A DNA stretch of 64,000 nucleotides from Paenibacillus glacialis (GCF_001637205.1 NZ_LVJH01000039.1:1-64000), one strand, 5' to 3'. Positions 45,050 to 54,717 are shown, numbered from the stretch's first letter. Program-made: numbers and translations. Notes: generated by a model not told the origin, from the sequence alone.

Positions 45050-46024
45050 ATGAGAAATAGAAAATGGTTTGGATTGATTTTACTAGTAGGTATTATTTCG
45101 TTAGTAGTAGGTTGTGCGGATAATTCAAAAACGAAAGATGCCGTAGAAAAAACTGAAAAGGCACCTGCTCAAGTAAGCGAGGAAGTAGTTAATAAAGCTT
45201 CCTTTCCAAGAACGATTAAACATATGGAAGGGGAAACGGTTATTAAAGAAAAACCGCTTAAAATAGCTACCCCGTACATTTCATTTGTCGATTATCTAGC
45301 TGTTTTAGATGAATATCCTATAGCTGGACAAGGGATTGAAATAATTGAAAGAAACTTTCCCTATTTAAGCAAGATGATTGAAGGGAAAGATATTATCGAT
45401 CTTGGACAAGAAGTGAGTTTGGAAAGACTGTTGGCATCAGAACCTGATTTGATCATCGCAGCAAATGATATGGCGGATAAATATGAACAATTATCACAAA
45501 TTGCACCGACCGTCATTTTCCCGGAGGCTGCGGATTGGCGCACGACATTGATTGAAATTGCTAAAGTAATCGGTAAAGAGGATAAAGCGGATACTGTACT
45601 TGCAGAATTTGACCGCAAATCAGCAGAATACAAGGAACAATTAGCCTTTAGAAGTGGCGAGTCTGTCATGTTTGCAATGTACAGTGGAAAAGAGCAATTT
45701 GTCCTCTGGGAAGAGAAACGATTCGATGCCTTTTATATCGGGTTAGGTTTAAAGCCGACAGAGGGTGCTGAAATAGGTGGGCGATTGACGTTAGAAGGAG
45801 TGGTAGATTTAAACCCGGATCACTTGTTTATAGTTAACAATTGGCAAGAACCCATTGAAGGGGGAGTGAAGGAAGACTTAAAAGATAATAAAGTATGGCA
45901 GAGTTTGAGTGCAGTCCAAAAAGACCAAGTCTATTATTTGGAAGACCCTTCACTGCCAGGACCGTTGGCACTTGCCAAAATTAAGGGAATTGAAGAAGTA
46001 ATGGAAGCGATGGGAAAGAAATAG
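45050..46024 (+). CDS. Siderophore-binding lipoprotein (FecB/YfmC type)
   Basis: A 324-residue lipoprotein with lipobox LVVGC (C22). The binding fold is seen in VSLERLLASEPDLIIAANDM, QIAPTVIFPEAADWRTTLIE and the late VWQSLSAVQKDQVYYL. AAGGAG precedes the ATG. It is transcribed alone from a Fur-controlled promoter and has no permease of its own nearby, so it likely shares the FecCD importer at 35.6-37.7 kb or one elsewhere. Confidence 0.92.
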   Translation: MRNRKWFGLILLVGIISLVVGCADNSKTKDAVEKTEKAPAQVSEEVVNKASFPRTIKHMEGETVIKEKPLKIATPYISFVDYLAVLDEYPIAGQGIEIIERNFPYLSKMIEGKDIIDLGQEVSLERLLASEPDLIIAANDMADKYEQLSQIAPTVIFPEAADWRTTLIEIAKVIGKEDKADTVLAEFDRKSAEYKEQLAFRSGESVMFAMYSGKEQFVLWEEKRFDAFYIGLGLKPTEGAEIGGRLTLEGVVDLNPDHLFIVNNWQEPIEGGVKEDLKDNKVWQSLSAVQKDQVYYLEDPSLPGPLALAKIKGIEEVMEAMGKK

Positions 46025-46044
46025 AGTCGAGCTGAAATGATAGG

Positions 46045-46080
46045 GAATAACCGAGCGAGAGATATACTGCTTGGTTATTC
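46045..46080 (+). terminator. Hairpin after the 45-kb lipoprotein gene
   Basis: GAATAACCgAGC and the later TGCTtGGTTATTC pair; the T-tract is weak (TCTATG). Confidence 0.5.
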
Positions 46081-46208
46081 TCTATGTAGAGAGAGCAGTT
46101 ATAAACGTTACTAACGAGTAAGTCTAGAGCGTCTAAGCATGGGATACAACTAATGTGTATTATATTTGTATTGACCCCCTAAAATAAATCTGATAGCATA
46201 AATGAGAA

Positions 46209-46223
46209 TGAAAATCATTATCA
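46209..46223. promoter_or_regulatory. Fur box 5 (broken binding-protein gene)
   Basis: TGAAAATCATTATCA matches the 7-1-7 Fur pattern with one deviation; it lies 21 bp before the start of the pseudogene. Confidence 0.85.
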
Positions 46224-46244
46224 ATTTAACAAAAGGGAATTCTA

Positions 46245-47224
46245 ATGCTTAAAAATAAATCTATCATCTTTTGTCTGCTACTAGTTATGTTAGCGATGAC
46301 GATTACCGCTTGTAGTAAGGGCGATCAATCATCTGAAAGTAAAAAAAGTAACGGAGAAACGAAGAAAGAAACGGTTGTAAGCGAACAACCCAAAACGAGA
46401 ACAGTAAAAACGGTCAACGGAGATATTGAAATACCAGCAAATCCAAAAAGAATTGTGGTTGGGGATTATTTACCTACACTGCTTGTACTAGGGGAAAAGC
46501 CGGTGGGTGCAGGAGAACAAGATCTTGCTAATGTACATATACAGGATCAAATCACCGGGATTGAAAGTACAGGGGAGAGTTCTATGGAGAAAATATTGGA
46601 ACTACAGCCAGATTTAATTATTAGCGCTGATTCTGAACCGAGTACATTTGACAAGCTGTCCAAGATCGCTCCGACAGTGATTATTCCTTACAGTACCTAT
46701 AGTGATACCTATGAGGAAGTAAGGGCCATTGGCGAGATGCTAGGTAAAGACAAGGAAGCGGAGAATGGCTGGCTACTTTTGATGAAAAAATACAACAACA
46801 GAGAGAGAAAGTTCAGGCGGTAATGGCTGAAGGAGAAACAGTCTCTATCTTTGGCGCTTTTAAAAAGGAATCCTACATCTAAGGAGATGGTATTTACCGG
46901 GGCGGGCAAGCCATCTATAAGCTTCTTCAACTAACTCCGCCAGAGCGTATTAAAAAGGAGTTAATCGATGCGGGGGAGTCTTACAAACAAGTATCTTTCG
47001 AAGTGTTAACTGATTATGCTGGTGATTATATCTTTTTCGATCAATCACATGGTGGTAAGTTAGACAAAGAGGATGCTGTTTGGAAATCAGTAGATGCGGT
47101 TAAAAAGGATAATGTTTTCTATCTCGATGGAAAACGGTTTTGGCCATATGATCCGATTGCTGTGCTAGCTCAAGCGGAAGAAGTGGCTGATATGCTTGTT
47201 GCTAAGAAAAAGAGTGAGAAATAA
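46245..47224 (+). pseudogene. Siderophore-binding lipoprotein gene, frameshifted and interrupted
   Basis: The frame begins as a normal lipoprotein (lipobox TITAC, C23; VNGDIEIPANPKRIVVGDYL) and runs to 46823. The rest continues in another frame: a T seems lost in the run at 46777-46780, after which the text reads FDEKIQQQREKVQAVMAEGE. That frame then meets TAA at 46880-46882 where the paralogue at 50.8 kb has a tyrosine, and resumes as GDGIYRGGQAIYKLLQ to the end. Two separate lesions make a real pseudogene more likely than one sequencing error. FeuA-like by similarity to that paralogue. Confidence 0.85.
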
Positions 47225-47321
47225 GACTAGAACACACGTTTCATATAAGTTCAGTTTGTCCAAAAAAGTTTATAAGTTTGTCCATTTCTTCAGAGTAAGG
47301 TGATAGGCTATACTCAATTAG

Positions 47322-47336
47322 TGAGAATGATTATTA
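47322..47336. promoter_or_regulatory. Fur box 6 (ABC transporter/Btr-like operon)
   Basis: TGAGAATGATTATTA fits the Fur 7-1-7 pattern with two deviations, 53 bp before the ABC gene start. Confidence 0.75.
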
Positions 47337-47389
47337 ATATCGGAAATTTATATATGGATAGTTAATCAAATGCTGGAGTGTGATACATA

Positions 47390-49105
47390 TTGTTAAAACG
47401 TTTCTTTTCTTACTATAAACCTTATCGAAGGCTATTCATCTTGGACTTTTCCTGTGCGGTCATAGCTGCATTATTAGAACTTGCCTTTCCGCTAGCTGTC
47501 CATCGTGTAGTGGATAATTTATTACCTAGCTCGAACTGGAGTTGGATCTTATGGGGATGTGCTTTGTTATTAGGAATTTATATTATTAGTTCGGCTCTCC
47601 ATTATGTTGTCACCTACTGGGGACATAAACTAGGCATTAATATAGAGTCCGATATGCGAAAAGATCTTTTCACTCATGTACAGAAGTTATCGTTCCGCTT
47701 TTTTGATAATAATAAAACAGGTCATTTAGTCTCAAGAATGACAAACGATTTAATGGATATTGGTGAAATCGCGCATCATGGACCTGAGGATTTATTTATC
47801 GCAATTATGACGCTCTCAGGCGCATTTGCAATCATGTTTTCGATAAATTGGCAATTAGCTGTACTTACTTTTATTATTGTACCCCTTATTATATGTCTTT
47901 CCTTGTATTTCAGTAAAAAAATGTCTATAGCATTCAAACGTTTCTTCGCAGATATCGCTGATTTTAATGCACGTGTAGAAAATAATGTGAGTGGTATGCG
48001 TGTTGTTCAAGCATTTGCTAATGAAGAGCATGAAATCGCTCAATTCAATGAAAATAATGGACGCTTTCGAGATTCGAAATTGATTGCCTACCGAATTATG
48101 GCGTGGAATTCATCCATTAGTTATATTCTTATGAAATTCGTCACGTTGTTTGTTCTGCTATGCGGTACATGGTTTGTTATTAATAAACAAATGACATACG
48201 GAGAGTTTCTTGCTTTTGTTCTTCTATCGAACGTATTCTTAGGACCGATTCAACAAATCAATGCGGTTATTGAAATGTATCCCAAAGGAGTTGCTGGATT
48301 TAAACGTTATGTAGAGATGCTTGAGACAGAGCCCGATGTAGCCGATGCTCCGAACGCGATAGCTGTCCGGCATTTAGAAGGGAATATAAAGTTCCAAGAC
48401 GTGTCGTTTGGTTATGAGGGTAAAGAGAATGTGTTAGTAAATATTAATTTAACGATTCATGCAGGTGAAACAGTAGCACTTGTTGGACCATCAGGTGCTG
48501 GGAAAACGACGATCTGTAGTCTGTTACCTCGCTTTTATGATATAAACAGCGGATCTATAATGATCGATGGGATTGAGACCCGACAAATGACTCTTGAATC
48601 CCTACGCACTCAGATAGGGATTGTCCAACAAGATGTCTTCCTATTTGATGGAACGATTCGCGAGAATATAGCTTATGGCAAGTTAGGTGCTTCTGATGAG
48701 CATATATGGGAAGCTGCTAGAAGAGCGCAGTTGGAAGAAGTCATCCTCTCCCAATCTGAAGGTATGGATACATTGATTGGTGAGCGAGGCGTCAAATTGT
48801 CTGGTGGACAAAAACAACGGCTTTCCATTGCTCGAATGTTCCTTAAAAACCCATCTATTCTGATCTTAGATGAAGCAACATCTGCTCTGGATACAGAAAC
48901 AGAGGTAGCGATTCAACAGGCCCTAACGGAATTATCAGAAGGACGTACTACACTTGTCATTGCACATCGTTTAGCAACGATTAAAAATGCAGACCGCATT
49001 GTTGTTGTCACAGAGGATGGCATTGTCGAGCAAGGAAGTCACCATGAGTTATTAGCTGTAGAAGGAGCTTATAACAGACTTCACCAAGCACAATTTGGAG
49101 TCTGA
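47390..49105 (+). CDS. Exporter-fold ABC transporter (Sav1866/YgaD-like), Fur-box controlled
   Basis: A 571-residue complete half-transporter, probably a homodimer: six helices, then GPSGAGKTT, LSGGQKQRLSIARMFLKNP and LILDEATSALDTETE. Here the Walker B region has the ordinary exporter form, unlike the two YbtP/Q-like proteins. With a Fur box upstream and siderophore genes around, export of a siderophore or of its breakdown products is plausible. The start is TTG behind TGGAG. The Btr-like gene begins 19 bp downstream. Confidence 0.88.
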   Translation: MLKRFFSYYKPYRRLFILDFSCAVIAALLELAFPLAVHRVVDNLLPSSNWSWILWGCALLLGIYIISSALHYVVTYWGHKLGINIESDMRKDLFTHVQKLSFRFFDNNKTGHLVSRMTNDLMDIGEIAHHGPEDLFIAIMTLSGAFAIMFSINWQLAVLTFIIVPLIICLSLYFSKKMSIAFKRFFADIADFNARVENNVSGMRVVQAFANEEHEIAQFNENNGRFRDSKLIAYRIMAWNSSISYILMKFVTLFVLLCGTWFVINKQMTYGEFLAFVLLSNVFLGPIQQINAVIEMYPKGVAGFKRYVEMLETEPDVADAPNAIAVRHLEGNIKFQDVSFGYEGKENVLVNINLTIHAGETVALVGPSGAGKTTICSLLPRFYDINSGSIMIDGIETRQMTLESLRTQIGIVQQDVFLFDGTIRENIAYGKLGASDEHIWEAARRAQLEEVILSQSEGMDTLIGERGVKLSGGQKQRLSIARMFLKNPSILILDEATSALDTETEVAIQQALTELSEGRTTLVIAHRLATIKNADRIVVVTEDGIVEQGSHHELLAVEGAYNRLHQAQFGV

Positions 49106-49124
49106 TTAAGAAAGGAACATGGTG

Positions 49125-50723
49125 ATGGAAGATAGGCTATCAAAGGATCGTATCCCGTATTCTCACACCTATTATTTACCTGTTAGTATATCGAACTGGG
49201 AAGAAACCTTAATTACGACAGATGAAGAAATGGCATCGTGTCCTTGTGTTCTTGTTGTTTCAAATGGAAATGGCTTACTCACTCTTAACGAACAGCAATA
49301 TGCGTTGTCACGTGGTTGTGTAGTACTTTGGCATAATTCCAACGAATTGAAGTTGTCTGCTCAATTGCATACAAGGTTTGAGGGAATTCTGATCAGGTAC
49401 CGTTGCTTGAACAGTGATGGCGCAGAACCGAATGTATTAAAGTATCCTGAACCTCTTTGGGACTGTTCATTGAACATCATAAGTCTGACGGCAGAGCTAG
49501 AAAAAGTTTCGAGAAATCTATCCAACAGTAAGCCGTTTCATTTCCAACAGCTATTTGTTGAGCTACTGTCAGAGCTGTCTGAAGAAATTGAAAGGCGACT
49601 TCAGCAAACAGGTTCGTGGATGGAACAAGTACTTCATTACATAGACACGCATTTTCATGAGGATGTGACGCGCGAGCAGATGGCCACATTGGCGCAGGTG
49701 AGTCCAGAGCATTTCTCCCGTGCATTCCGCAGACATACGGGTCAAACTTTCAGCGCTTATCTAGCCATGTTACGGATTCGCACCTCTCAGAATAGGCTGC
49801 TATTCAATATGCCAAAGTTAGAGAATTTGGCACAGGAAGTGGGCTATAAAGAAGGTAATTATTTAAGTCGAAAATTTAAGCAGTTAGTTGGCTTGTCTCC
49901 TACCGCTTATCATCATAAGCAAAAACGGGTGGTTACTCTTAATAGTAATCATACCGCATGCTTACTGGCATTAGGTATCACCCCGGAACTGGGAGTGTAC
50001 TCCTCTTGGATAGAAAGTGTGAAGCACGTGAACCCCGTGCAAAAGCTCTATGAATGTGGAGGAAGCGCCTCCTCTTTCTATGAGACGGTTGCTGCCGCTC
50101 ATCCTGATGTAATTATTGACTATAATACGGCAAAGGGGAATAATGTACTGCTACCGTTGGCTCCTGTACTTGGCCTGTCTTTTATGAACATAAGCTGGCG
50201 AGAGCAATTCCGCCTCATTGCTGACATTGTAGAAAGACAGTGGCACGTAGAGGAATGGCTTGCTCATTACGATGAACTGATTTGTTCCTTTAATCAGAAA
50301 CTCGATCAGCGCCTTTGCGAACGGGGAACTGCTGTCGTGTGGGAGATTGGTACAAGCTCGGCTTACTGTATTAACAGTAGCTACGGCAGAGGAAGCCAAA
50401 TCTTGTATGAAGATATCGGCTTTCGTCCACCAGTCTCTCTGCTTAAGCATGGCATTGACAGATGGGGATATGTAGAGGAGGAGATCGAGGCTATCGTAGA
50501 CTACCCAGCAGATCATATCTTTATTACTGGGTTACCTTCAAATTTAGCGGCAAAGAAGAGAATGAATCGTCTGTTTAGGTCTGAGCCATGGCTGAAGATG
50601 GAGGCTGTCAAAAAAAATCGGGTGTATGTAATTGACAAGCCAGATTTGTTTTATGGCTATGACCCGCTATCCTCTCAGGCGCAGTTGCATGAGCTGATGA
50701 GATTGCTAACATTACAAAATTGA
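49125..50723 (+). CDS. Btr-like regulator: AraC HTH fused to siderophore-binding domain
   Basis: A 533-residue regulator. An N-terminal cupin-like part (~1-165) is followed by an AraC double HTH (MATLAQVSPEHFSRAFRRHT, QEVGYKEGNYLSRKFKQLVG) and a C-terminal ~260-residue periplasmic-binding-like domain (VVTLNSNHTACLLALGITPE to AVKKNRVYVIDKP). The same build is known in B. subtilis Btr (YbbB), which senses Fe-bacillibactin in the cytosol and activates the feuABC uptake genes. The expected target here is the FeuA-like gene directly downstream. ATG 49125 is preferred as AAAGGA is 8 nt before it. Confidence 0.9.
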   Translation: MEDRLSKDRIPYSHTYYLPVSISNWEETLITTDEEMASCPCVLVVSNGNGLLTLNEQQYALSRGCVVLWHNSNELKLSAQLHTRFEGILIRYRCLNSDGAEPNVLKYPEPLWDCSLNIISLTAELEKVSRNLSNSKPFHFQQLFVELLSELSEEIERRLQQTGSWMEQVLHYIDTHFHEDVTREQMATLAQVSPEHFSRAFRRHTGQTFSAYLAMLRIRTSQNRLLFNMPKLENLAQEVGYKEGNYLSRKFKQLVGLSPTAYHHKQKRVVTLNSNHTACLLALGITPELGVYSSWIESVKHVNPVQKLYECGGSASSFYETVAAAHPDVIIDYNTAKGNNVLLPLAPVLGLSFMNISWREQFRLIADIVERQWHVEEWLAHYDELICSFNQKLDQRLCERGTAVVWEIGTSSAYCINSSYGRGSQILYEDIGFRPPVSLLKHGIDRWGYVEEEIEAIVDYPADHIFITGLPSNLAAKKRMNRLFRSEPWLKMEAVKKNRVYVIDKPDLFYGYDPLSSQAQLHELMRLLTLQN

Positions 50724-50780
50724 AGGAGCCAGATCATTTTAGTGTATAGACATAATTGTCAGAATGCCTTAAAATAATAT

Positions 50781-50795
50781 TGAGAATGATTATCA
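50781..50795. promoter_or_regulatory. Fur box 7 (FeuA-like lipoprotein)
   Basis: TGAGAATGATTATCA is a 7-1-7 Fur site with one deviation, 24 bp before the start codon. Confidence 0.9.
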
Positions 50796-50818
50796 TTATT
50801 GCTTGAGGGGGATTCAAG

Positions 50819-51823
50819 TTGCATTCACGAGAAAAACATCATAGGTCACAGAGATTAGGGTTAGTTGTTCCGTTATTGTTTCTACTGATTGTATTAGTTC
50901 TTTCCGCTTGCGGAGCGACAGAGACAAAGACAGCTTCAAACAGCGGCGTAGTGGAGAAACCGAAAACAGAAGAGAACTCAAGTGCTAACACGAGCAGCGC
51001 TGTAAAAACTGTTACTACAATAAAAGGTGAGATTGAAATTCCTGCGAAACCGCAACGTATTGTTGCAGAGGAATACCTGGGTAGTCTAATTACCTTGGAT
51101 GTTATTCCGGTGGGAGCGCCAGAACTGATCATTAAGAACTATTATTTCAAAGATAAGCTTGTGGGCGTGTCGGATATCGGAACGTACGGAAAACCATCTG
51201 TCGAAAATATACTTGCTCTAAATCCAGATCTCATTATTACTGGTAATGGAGACAACTACGAAGTATTAAGCAAAATCGCACCTACCATTGTTATTCCTTA
51301 CGGGGATTTGAAAGGCGTTCATGAGGAGCTAACCTATTTCGGTAAGCTACTTGATAAGCAAGAGGAAGCGAAGACTTGGCTACTCCAATACGATCAGCGC
51401 ATTGCCGAGGCGAAGGCCAAGGTTGATAAAGCTATTGCTACTGATGCTAGTTTTTCCATTATGGAGGATGGTGGCAAGTCGACGTGGGTATACGGCGATA
51501 ATTTTGGTCGCGGTGGTCAGCCTATTTATCAGGCGCTTGGACGTAAGCCACCTAGCGGAGTTGCCAATGAAATTATGGATAAGCAATGGGCAGAACTCTC
51601 TGAGGAAATGGTAGAGAGTTATGCCGGCGATTATATTATTATGACTTCCAACGGACGAAAGATTGAAGATTTCCAGAAAGATCCGATTTGGGGAAGTGTT
51701 CCAGCTGTTAAGAATGGTCATATCTATGTGTGGCCGGAAGAACGCTCTTGGTATTATGATCCGATTGCCGTCCTTGCTCAGATTGAAGAACTAACGACTT
51801 GGCTCACCAATCTCGAAAAATAG
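50819..51823 (+). CDS. Siderophore-binding lipoprotein (FeuA-like)
   Basis: A 334-residue lipoprotein with a long N-terminal signal and lipobox VLSAC (C31). The binding fold shows IKGEIEIPAKPQRIVAEEYL, LNPDLIITGNGDNYEVLSKI and the end motif YYDPIAVLAQIEELTTWL. It is the intact paralogue of the pseudogene at 46.2 kb. A TTG start follows GAGGGGGA. It lies just after the Btr-like gene and has its own Fur box, matching the bacillibactin-type arrangement, but the feuBC permease partners are absent here. Confidence 0.92.
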   Translation: MHSREKHHRSQRLGLVVPLLFLLIVLVLSACGATETKTASNSGVVEKPKTEENSSANTSSAVKTVTTIKGEIEIPAKPQRIVAEEYLGSLITLDVIPVGAPELIIKNYYFKDKLVGVSDIGTYGKPSVENILALNPDLIITGNGDNYEVLSKIAPTIVIPYGDLKGVHEELTYFGKLLDKQEEAKTWLLQYDQRIAEAKAKVDKAIATDASFSIMEDGGKSTWVYGDNFGRGGQPIYQALGRKPPSGVANEIMDKQWAELSEEMVESYAGDYIIMTSNGRKIEDFQKDPIWGSVPAVKNGHIYVWPEERSWYYDPIAVLAQIEELTTWLTNLEK

Positions 51824-51922
51824 AAATGGTGCTCCTCAGGTCAGCTTCATGGCATGGGGAGGATTTTACTTTCGGTTATCAAAACTTTTTACATAATGAC
51901 TAGATGAAAAGGAGCATTCATA

Positions 51923-52990
51923 ATGAATTCAGAACAACTGTATGATGTTACAATTATTGGTGGTGGCCCAGCAGGACTTTTTTCTGCTTTCTATAGTGGT
52001 TTAAGGGAAATGAAAACAAAAATAATTGAGTTCCAACCTTTTTTAGGAGGGAAAGTGCATGTCTATCCAGAGAAAATGATTTGGGATATAGGTGGACTCA
52101 TACCTACTACAGGAGAACGACTGATTGAACAAATGATTCAGCAAGGGTTAACTTTTGAGCCCGAGGTAGTATTAGGTGAAAAAGTGACGTCAATTAACAA
52201 AGATGAAGATGGAAACTTTGTTATTCAGACATCTACAAACCAAAAACATTTGTCCAAAACAGTTATTTTAGCTGTTGGTGGAGGAATCTTGAATCCAACA
52301 AAACTAGAAATTGAAGGCGCTGAACGTTTTGAGGTTTCCAATTTGCATTATACAGTGAAATCTCTCGCACGTTTCAAAGGGAAAACCGTATTGATTTCCG
52401 GAGGTGGAAATACTGCTGTTGACTGGGCAAATGAATTGGAACCGATTGCGAAAAAAGTCTATTTGACTTATCGGAAAGACATGTTGAAGGGACATGAGGC
52501 AGAAGTTACGCGCCTATTCAATAGTTCTGTTGAATGCTTATTGAATACATCGATTGAAAAGCTTATTGCCGCAAGTGACCACGAGACCATTGAGAAAGTG
52601 GAGTTGCTTAGCGGTGAGAATGGAAATAAGATTCAACTGTCTGTTGATGAAGTGATCATAAATCATGGCTACGAACGTGATAAAGAGTTAACATCGAATA
52701 GTGGATTGAACATTGAAATGGCAGATGAGTACGGTATTGCAGGTAGTCCCATGAGTGAAACATCTGTGCCTGGGATCTATGCTGCAGGGGATATTTTGAA
52801 TCACGAAGGAAAACTCCATTTAATCGCAGGGGCGTTCCAAGATGCGGCAAATGCTGTGAATAAAGCGAAGCAATATATTATGCCAGAAGCTTATGGTCAC
52901 GGAATGGTCTCTTCACATAATGACCTCTTTAAAGATAAAAACCGTGAATTAGTGAAACATTTGTTTGAAGTGAAAACTAACTTATCGTAA
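51923..52990 (+). CDS. Ferredoxin/flavodoxin-NADP+ reductase, YcgT/YumC type
   Basis: A 355-residue flavoprotein related to thioredoxin reductase but without the CxxC redox pair. FAD motif TIIGGGPAGLFSAFYSG, NADP motif VLISGGGNTAVDWANEL, and the second FAD motif GIYAAGDILN are present. It should pass electrons from NADPH to ferredoxin or flavodoxin, and could help reduce ferric iron from imported siderophores. AAAAGGAG precedes the ATG. It follows the lipoprotein gene by 100 bp without a clear terminator or Fur box. Confidence 0.9.
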   Translation: MNSEQLYDVTIIGGGPAGLFSAFYSGLREMKTKIIEFQPFLGGKVHVYPEKMIWDIGGLIPTTGERLIEQMIQQGLTFEPEVVLGEKVTSINKDEDGNFVIQTSTNQKHLSKTVILAVGGGILNPTKLEIEGAERFEVSNLHYTVKSLARFKGKTVLISGGGNTAVDWANELEPIAKKVYLTYRKDMLKGHEAEVTRLFNSSVECLLNTSIEKLIAASDHETIEKVELLSGENGNKIQLSVDEVIINHGYERDKELTSNSGLNIEMADEYGIAGSPMSETSVPGIYAAGDILNHEGKLHLIAGAFQDAANAVNKAKQYIMPEAYGHGMVSSHNDLFKDKNRELVKHLFEVKTNLS

Positions 52991-53105
52991 TTTTATTTAT
53001 TCAAACTTCCCAGAGTTGATATTATTACGCATAGCATTACGTTGGTTGCTAACAAAACAATCAAGAACAAGAATCAAAAAGAGTTAAAGGTACAATATTA
53101 CGATT

Positions 53106-53203
53106 AGAGCCTTTCCTAGTGAGCCGAGCACATATCGCAGATTGTTAAACCAAGCCATGTCACAGTTGGTTTGACAATCTGTCACTATGTTGAGGCTCTT
53201 TTT
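53106..53203 (+). terminator. Nested two-stem hairpin ending in a T-run
   Basis: The inner stem AGATTGTtAAACCAA (53139-53153) pairs with TTGGTTtGACAATCT; an outer stem AGAGCC (53106-53111) pairs with GGCTCT (53194-53199), followed by five Ts. It lies in a gap of about 300 bp that holds nothing else I can name. Confidence 0.65.
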
Positions 53204-53297
53204 GTTATGGTATTGGAGTATAATCTAATTAATCGGGTTAAATATTCCGATGATAATAGTCTAGAGACATAAGACATAGGACAAAAGGACTGGGTTG

Positions 53298-54608
53298 ATG
53301 AAATGCAACAGTTTGTATTCGAAAAAGAGAATGGTATACTTTATGATTGTTTCATGTATTGTGCTAAGCGCTCTGATGAGCGTCAAATTGTTAATATCGT
53401 ATTACTCTATTAATAAATCGGCGCAAACCACGCTTGCAAAGCAGTATATAGAAATAGCCAAAGATATTGCAGAAGGATTAGATAAAGAAGTTTATGAAAA
53501 GTTTCTATCATCTAAACAGGATGATGAGAATCACAAACAAATAAAACAATATTTAGAACAATATCTCAAGCGAATCAACGCTTTATATGTATATGTTTTA
53601 ATGCTTGATGATTCGGATATATCTAAAGTCATGGTATCTGCAGTTCCCTCAAATATGAGCGATTTACCAATAGAATCTGCTTGCACAGTTCCTGTTACTC
53701 AAGTAAGGCAAGCTAAAAGAGGGCAAAACTATTTTACTAATATTATAAAAGATGAATTTAACGGTTCTTACTTATCGGTCGGAGTACCATTTTACAGTGG
53801 TGGTGGAAATATTCTTGGTGTTATTGCCATTGACATTGGTGTTGAGGAGTTAAAGCAAATAAGTGGCCAAGTCCTTAAAAGTAATCTCTTCATCTTTGTC
53901 ATTGATATTTTATTTGCTGTTGTGTTGTTACTTGTTACGTTCATATTATACCAATGGTATAAACTCCGTTTGAAACAGGATTTGAAAGAATCAGAAAAAA
54001 TGTATATCTCAGAGCTTAGAAGAGTAACAGATGCTATTAAATCAAGCAGACATGATATGATCAATCATCTTCAGGTTCTAGGCGGATTAATGGACATGCA
54101 GTTGCATGATAAAGCGAGAGACTATTTAAAGGAGCTTGCGATTGAATCCAAGATGGTGGATATGTCCTTACGTGTTAAAAATCCGATCCTAATGGTTGTA
54201 TTTCAAAGCAAGTGGGAATTTGCCCAATCTAAAAATATACAAATGCACTTTGAGACGGATCAGAATGAGTATAGTCGAGTCGAGTCGATGGATTTGGCGA
54301 GAATTTACTCTAATCTTTTGGATAATGCGATTGAAGCAACCGAGGCTTATTGGGGTGATCAACCAAAGGAGATTCGTGTCATATGTAAAACAATTGGAGA
54401 TAAATATGTGTTTGCAGTAGAGAACACGGCTGAACTTACAGCTGTTGAACAAAAGAGCCTATTTCAAAATGGATATACAACAAAAGAAAATAGAGATGCA
54501 CTCAGCGGTAATGGATTAACGATTATTAAAAGAACGGTTGAGATATACAAGGGCGATATTCAATTTCAGTATGAAAAGGATAAAGTTATTATTCAGATAA
54601 CCATTTAG
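53298..54608 (+). CDS. Orphan sensor histidine kinase, Spo0B/GHKL type
   Basis: A 436-residue membrane kinase: TM1 (~12-35), an extracellular sensor (~36-200; GQNYFTNIIKDEFNGSYLSV), TM2 (~205-228), then a SpoOB-like dimerisation helix with phospho-histidine in SSRHDMINHLQVLGGLMDMQ and a HATPase domain (NLLDNAIEAT, NGLTIIKRTVEIYKG). The form resembles the CitA/DcuS and AgrC-type kinases. No response regulator is next to it. ATG 53298 follows AAAGGA at 8 nt. Confidence 0.88.
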   Translation: MKCNSLYSKKRMVYFMIVSCIVLSALMSVKLLISYYSINKSAQTTLAKQYIEIAKDIAEGLDKEVYEKFLSSKQDDENHKQIKQYLEQYLKRINALYVYVLMLDDSDISKVMVSAVPSNMSDLPIESACTVPVTQVRQAKRGQNYFTNIIKDEFNGSYLSVGVPFYSGGGNILGVIAIDIGVEELKQISGQVLKSNLFIFVIDILFAVVLLLVTFILYQWYKLRLKQDLKESEKMYISELRRVTDAIKSSRHDMINHLQVLGGLMDMQLHDKARDYLKELAIESKMVDMSLRVKNPILMVVFQSKWEFAQSKNIQMHFETDQNEYSRVESMDLARIYSNLLDNAIEATEAYWGDQPKEIRVICKTIGDKYVFAVENTAELTAVEQKSLFQNGYTTKENRDALSGNGLTIIKRTVEIYKGDIQFQYEKDKVIIQITI

Positions 54609-54717
54609 AAATCTGCAATGGGTGCTCGGATGGGGAGCGGAGGTTGTAGTATTGGAGCCTGAATCGCTTAGAGATCGGGTTCGTGAAGAAGCTGAGAAAG
54701 TGTTTAAACGCTACTGA
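54604..54717 (+). pseudogene. C-terminal remnant of a WYL-domain (YafY-type) regulator
   Basis: A frame without a start reads LQWVLGWGAEVVVLEPESLR followed by DRVREEAEKVFKRY and a stop. This is the standard ending of DeoR-like WYL regulators (gWG..vevleP..L...v..e). The first ~270 residues of such a protein are missing; the kinase gene ends where the remnant begins, so a deletion joined the two. Confidence 0.65.
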
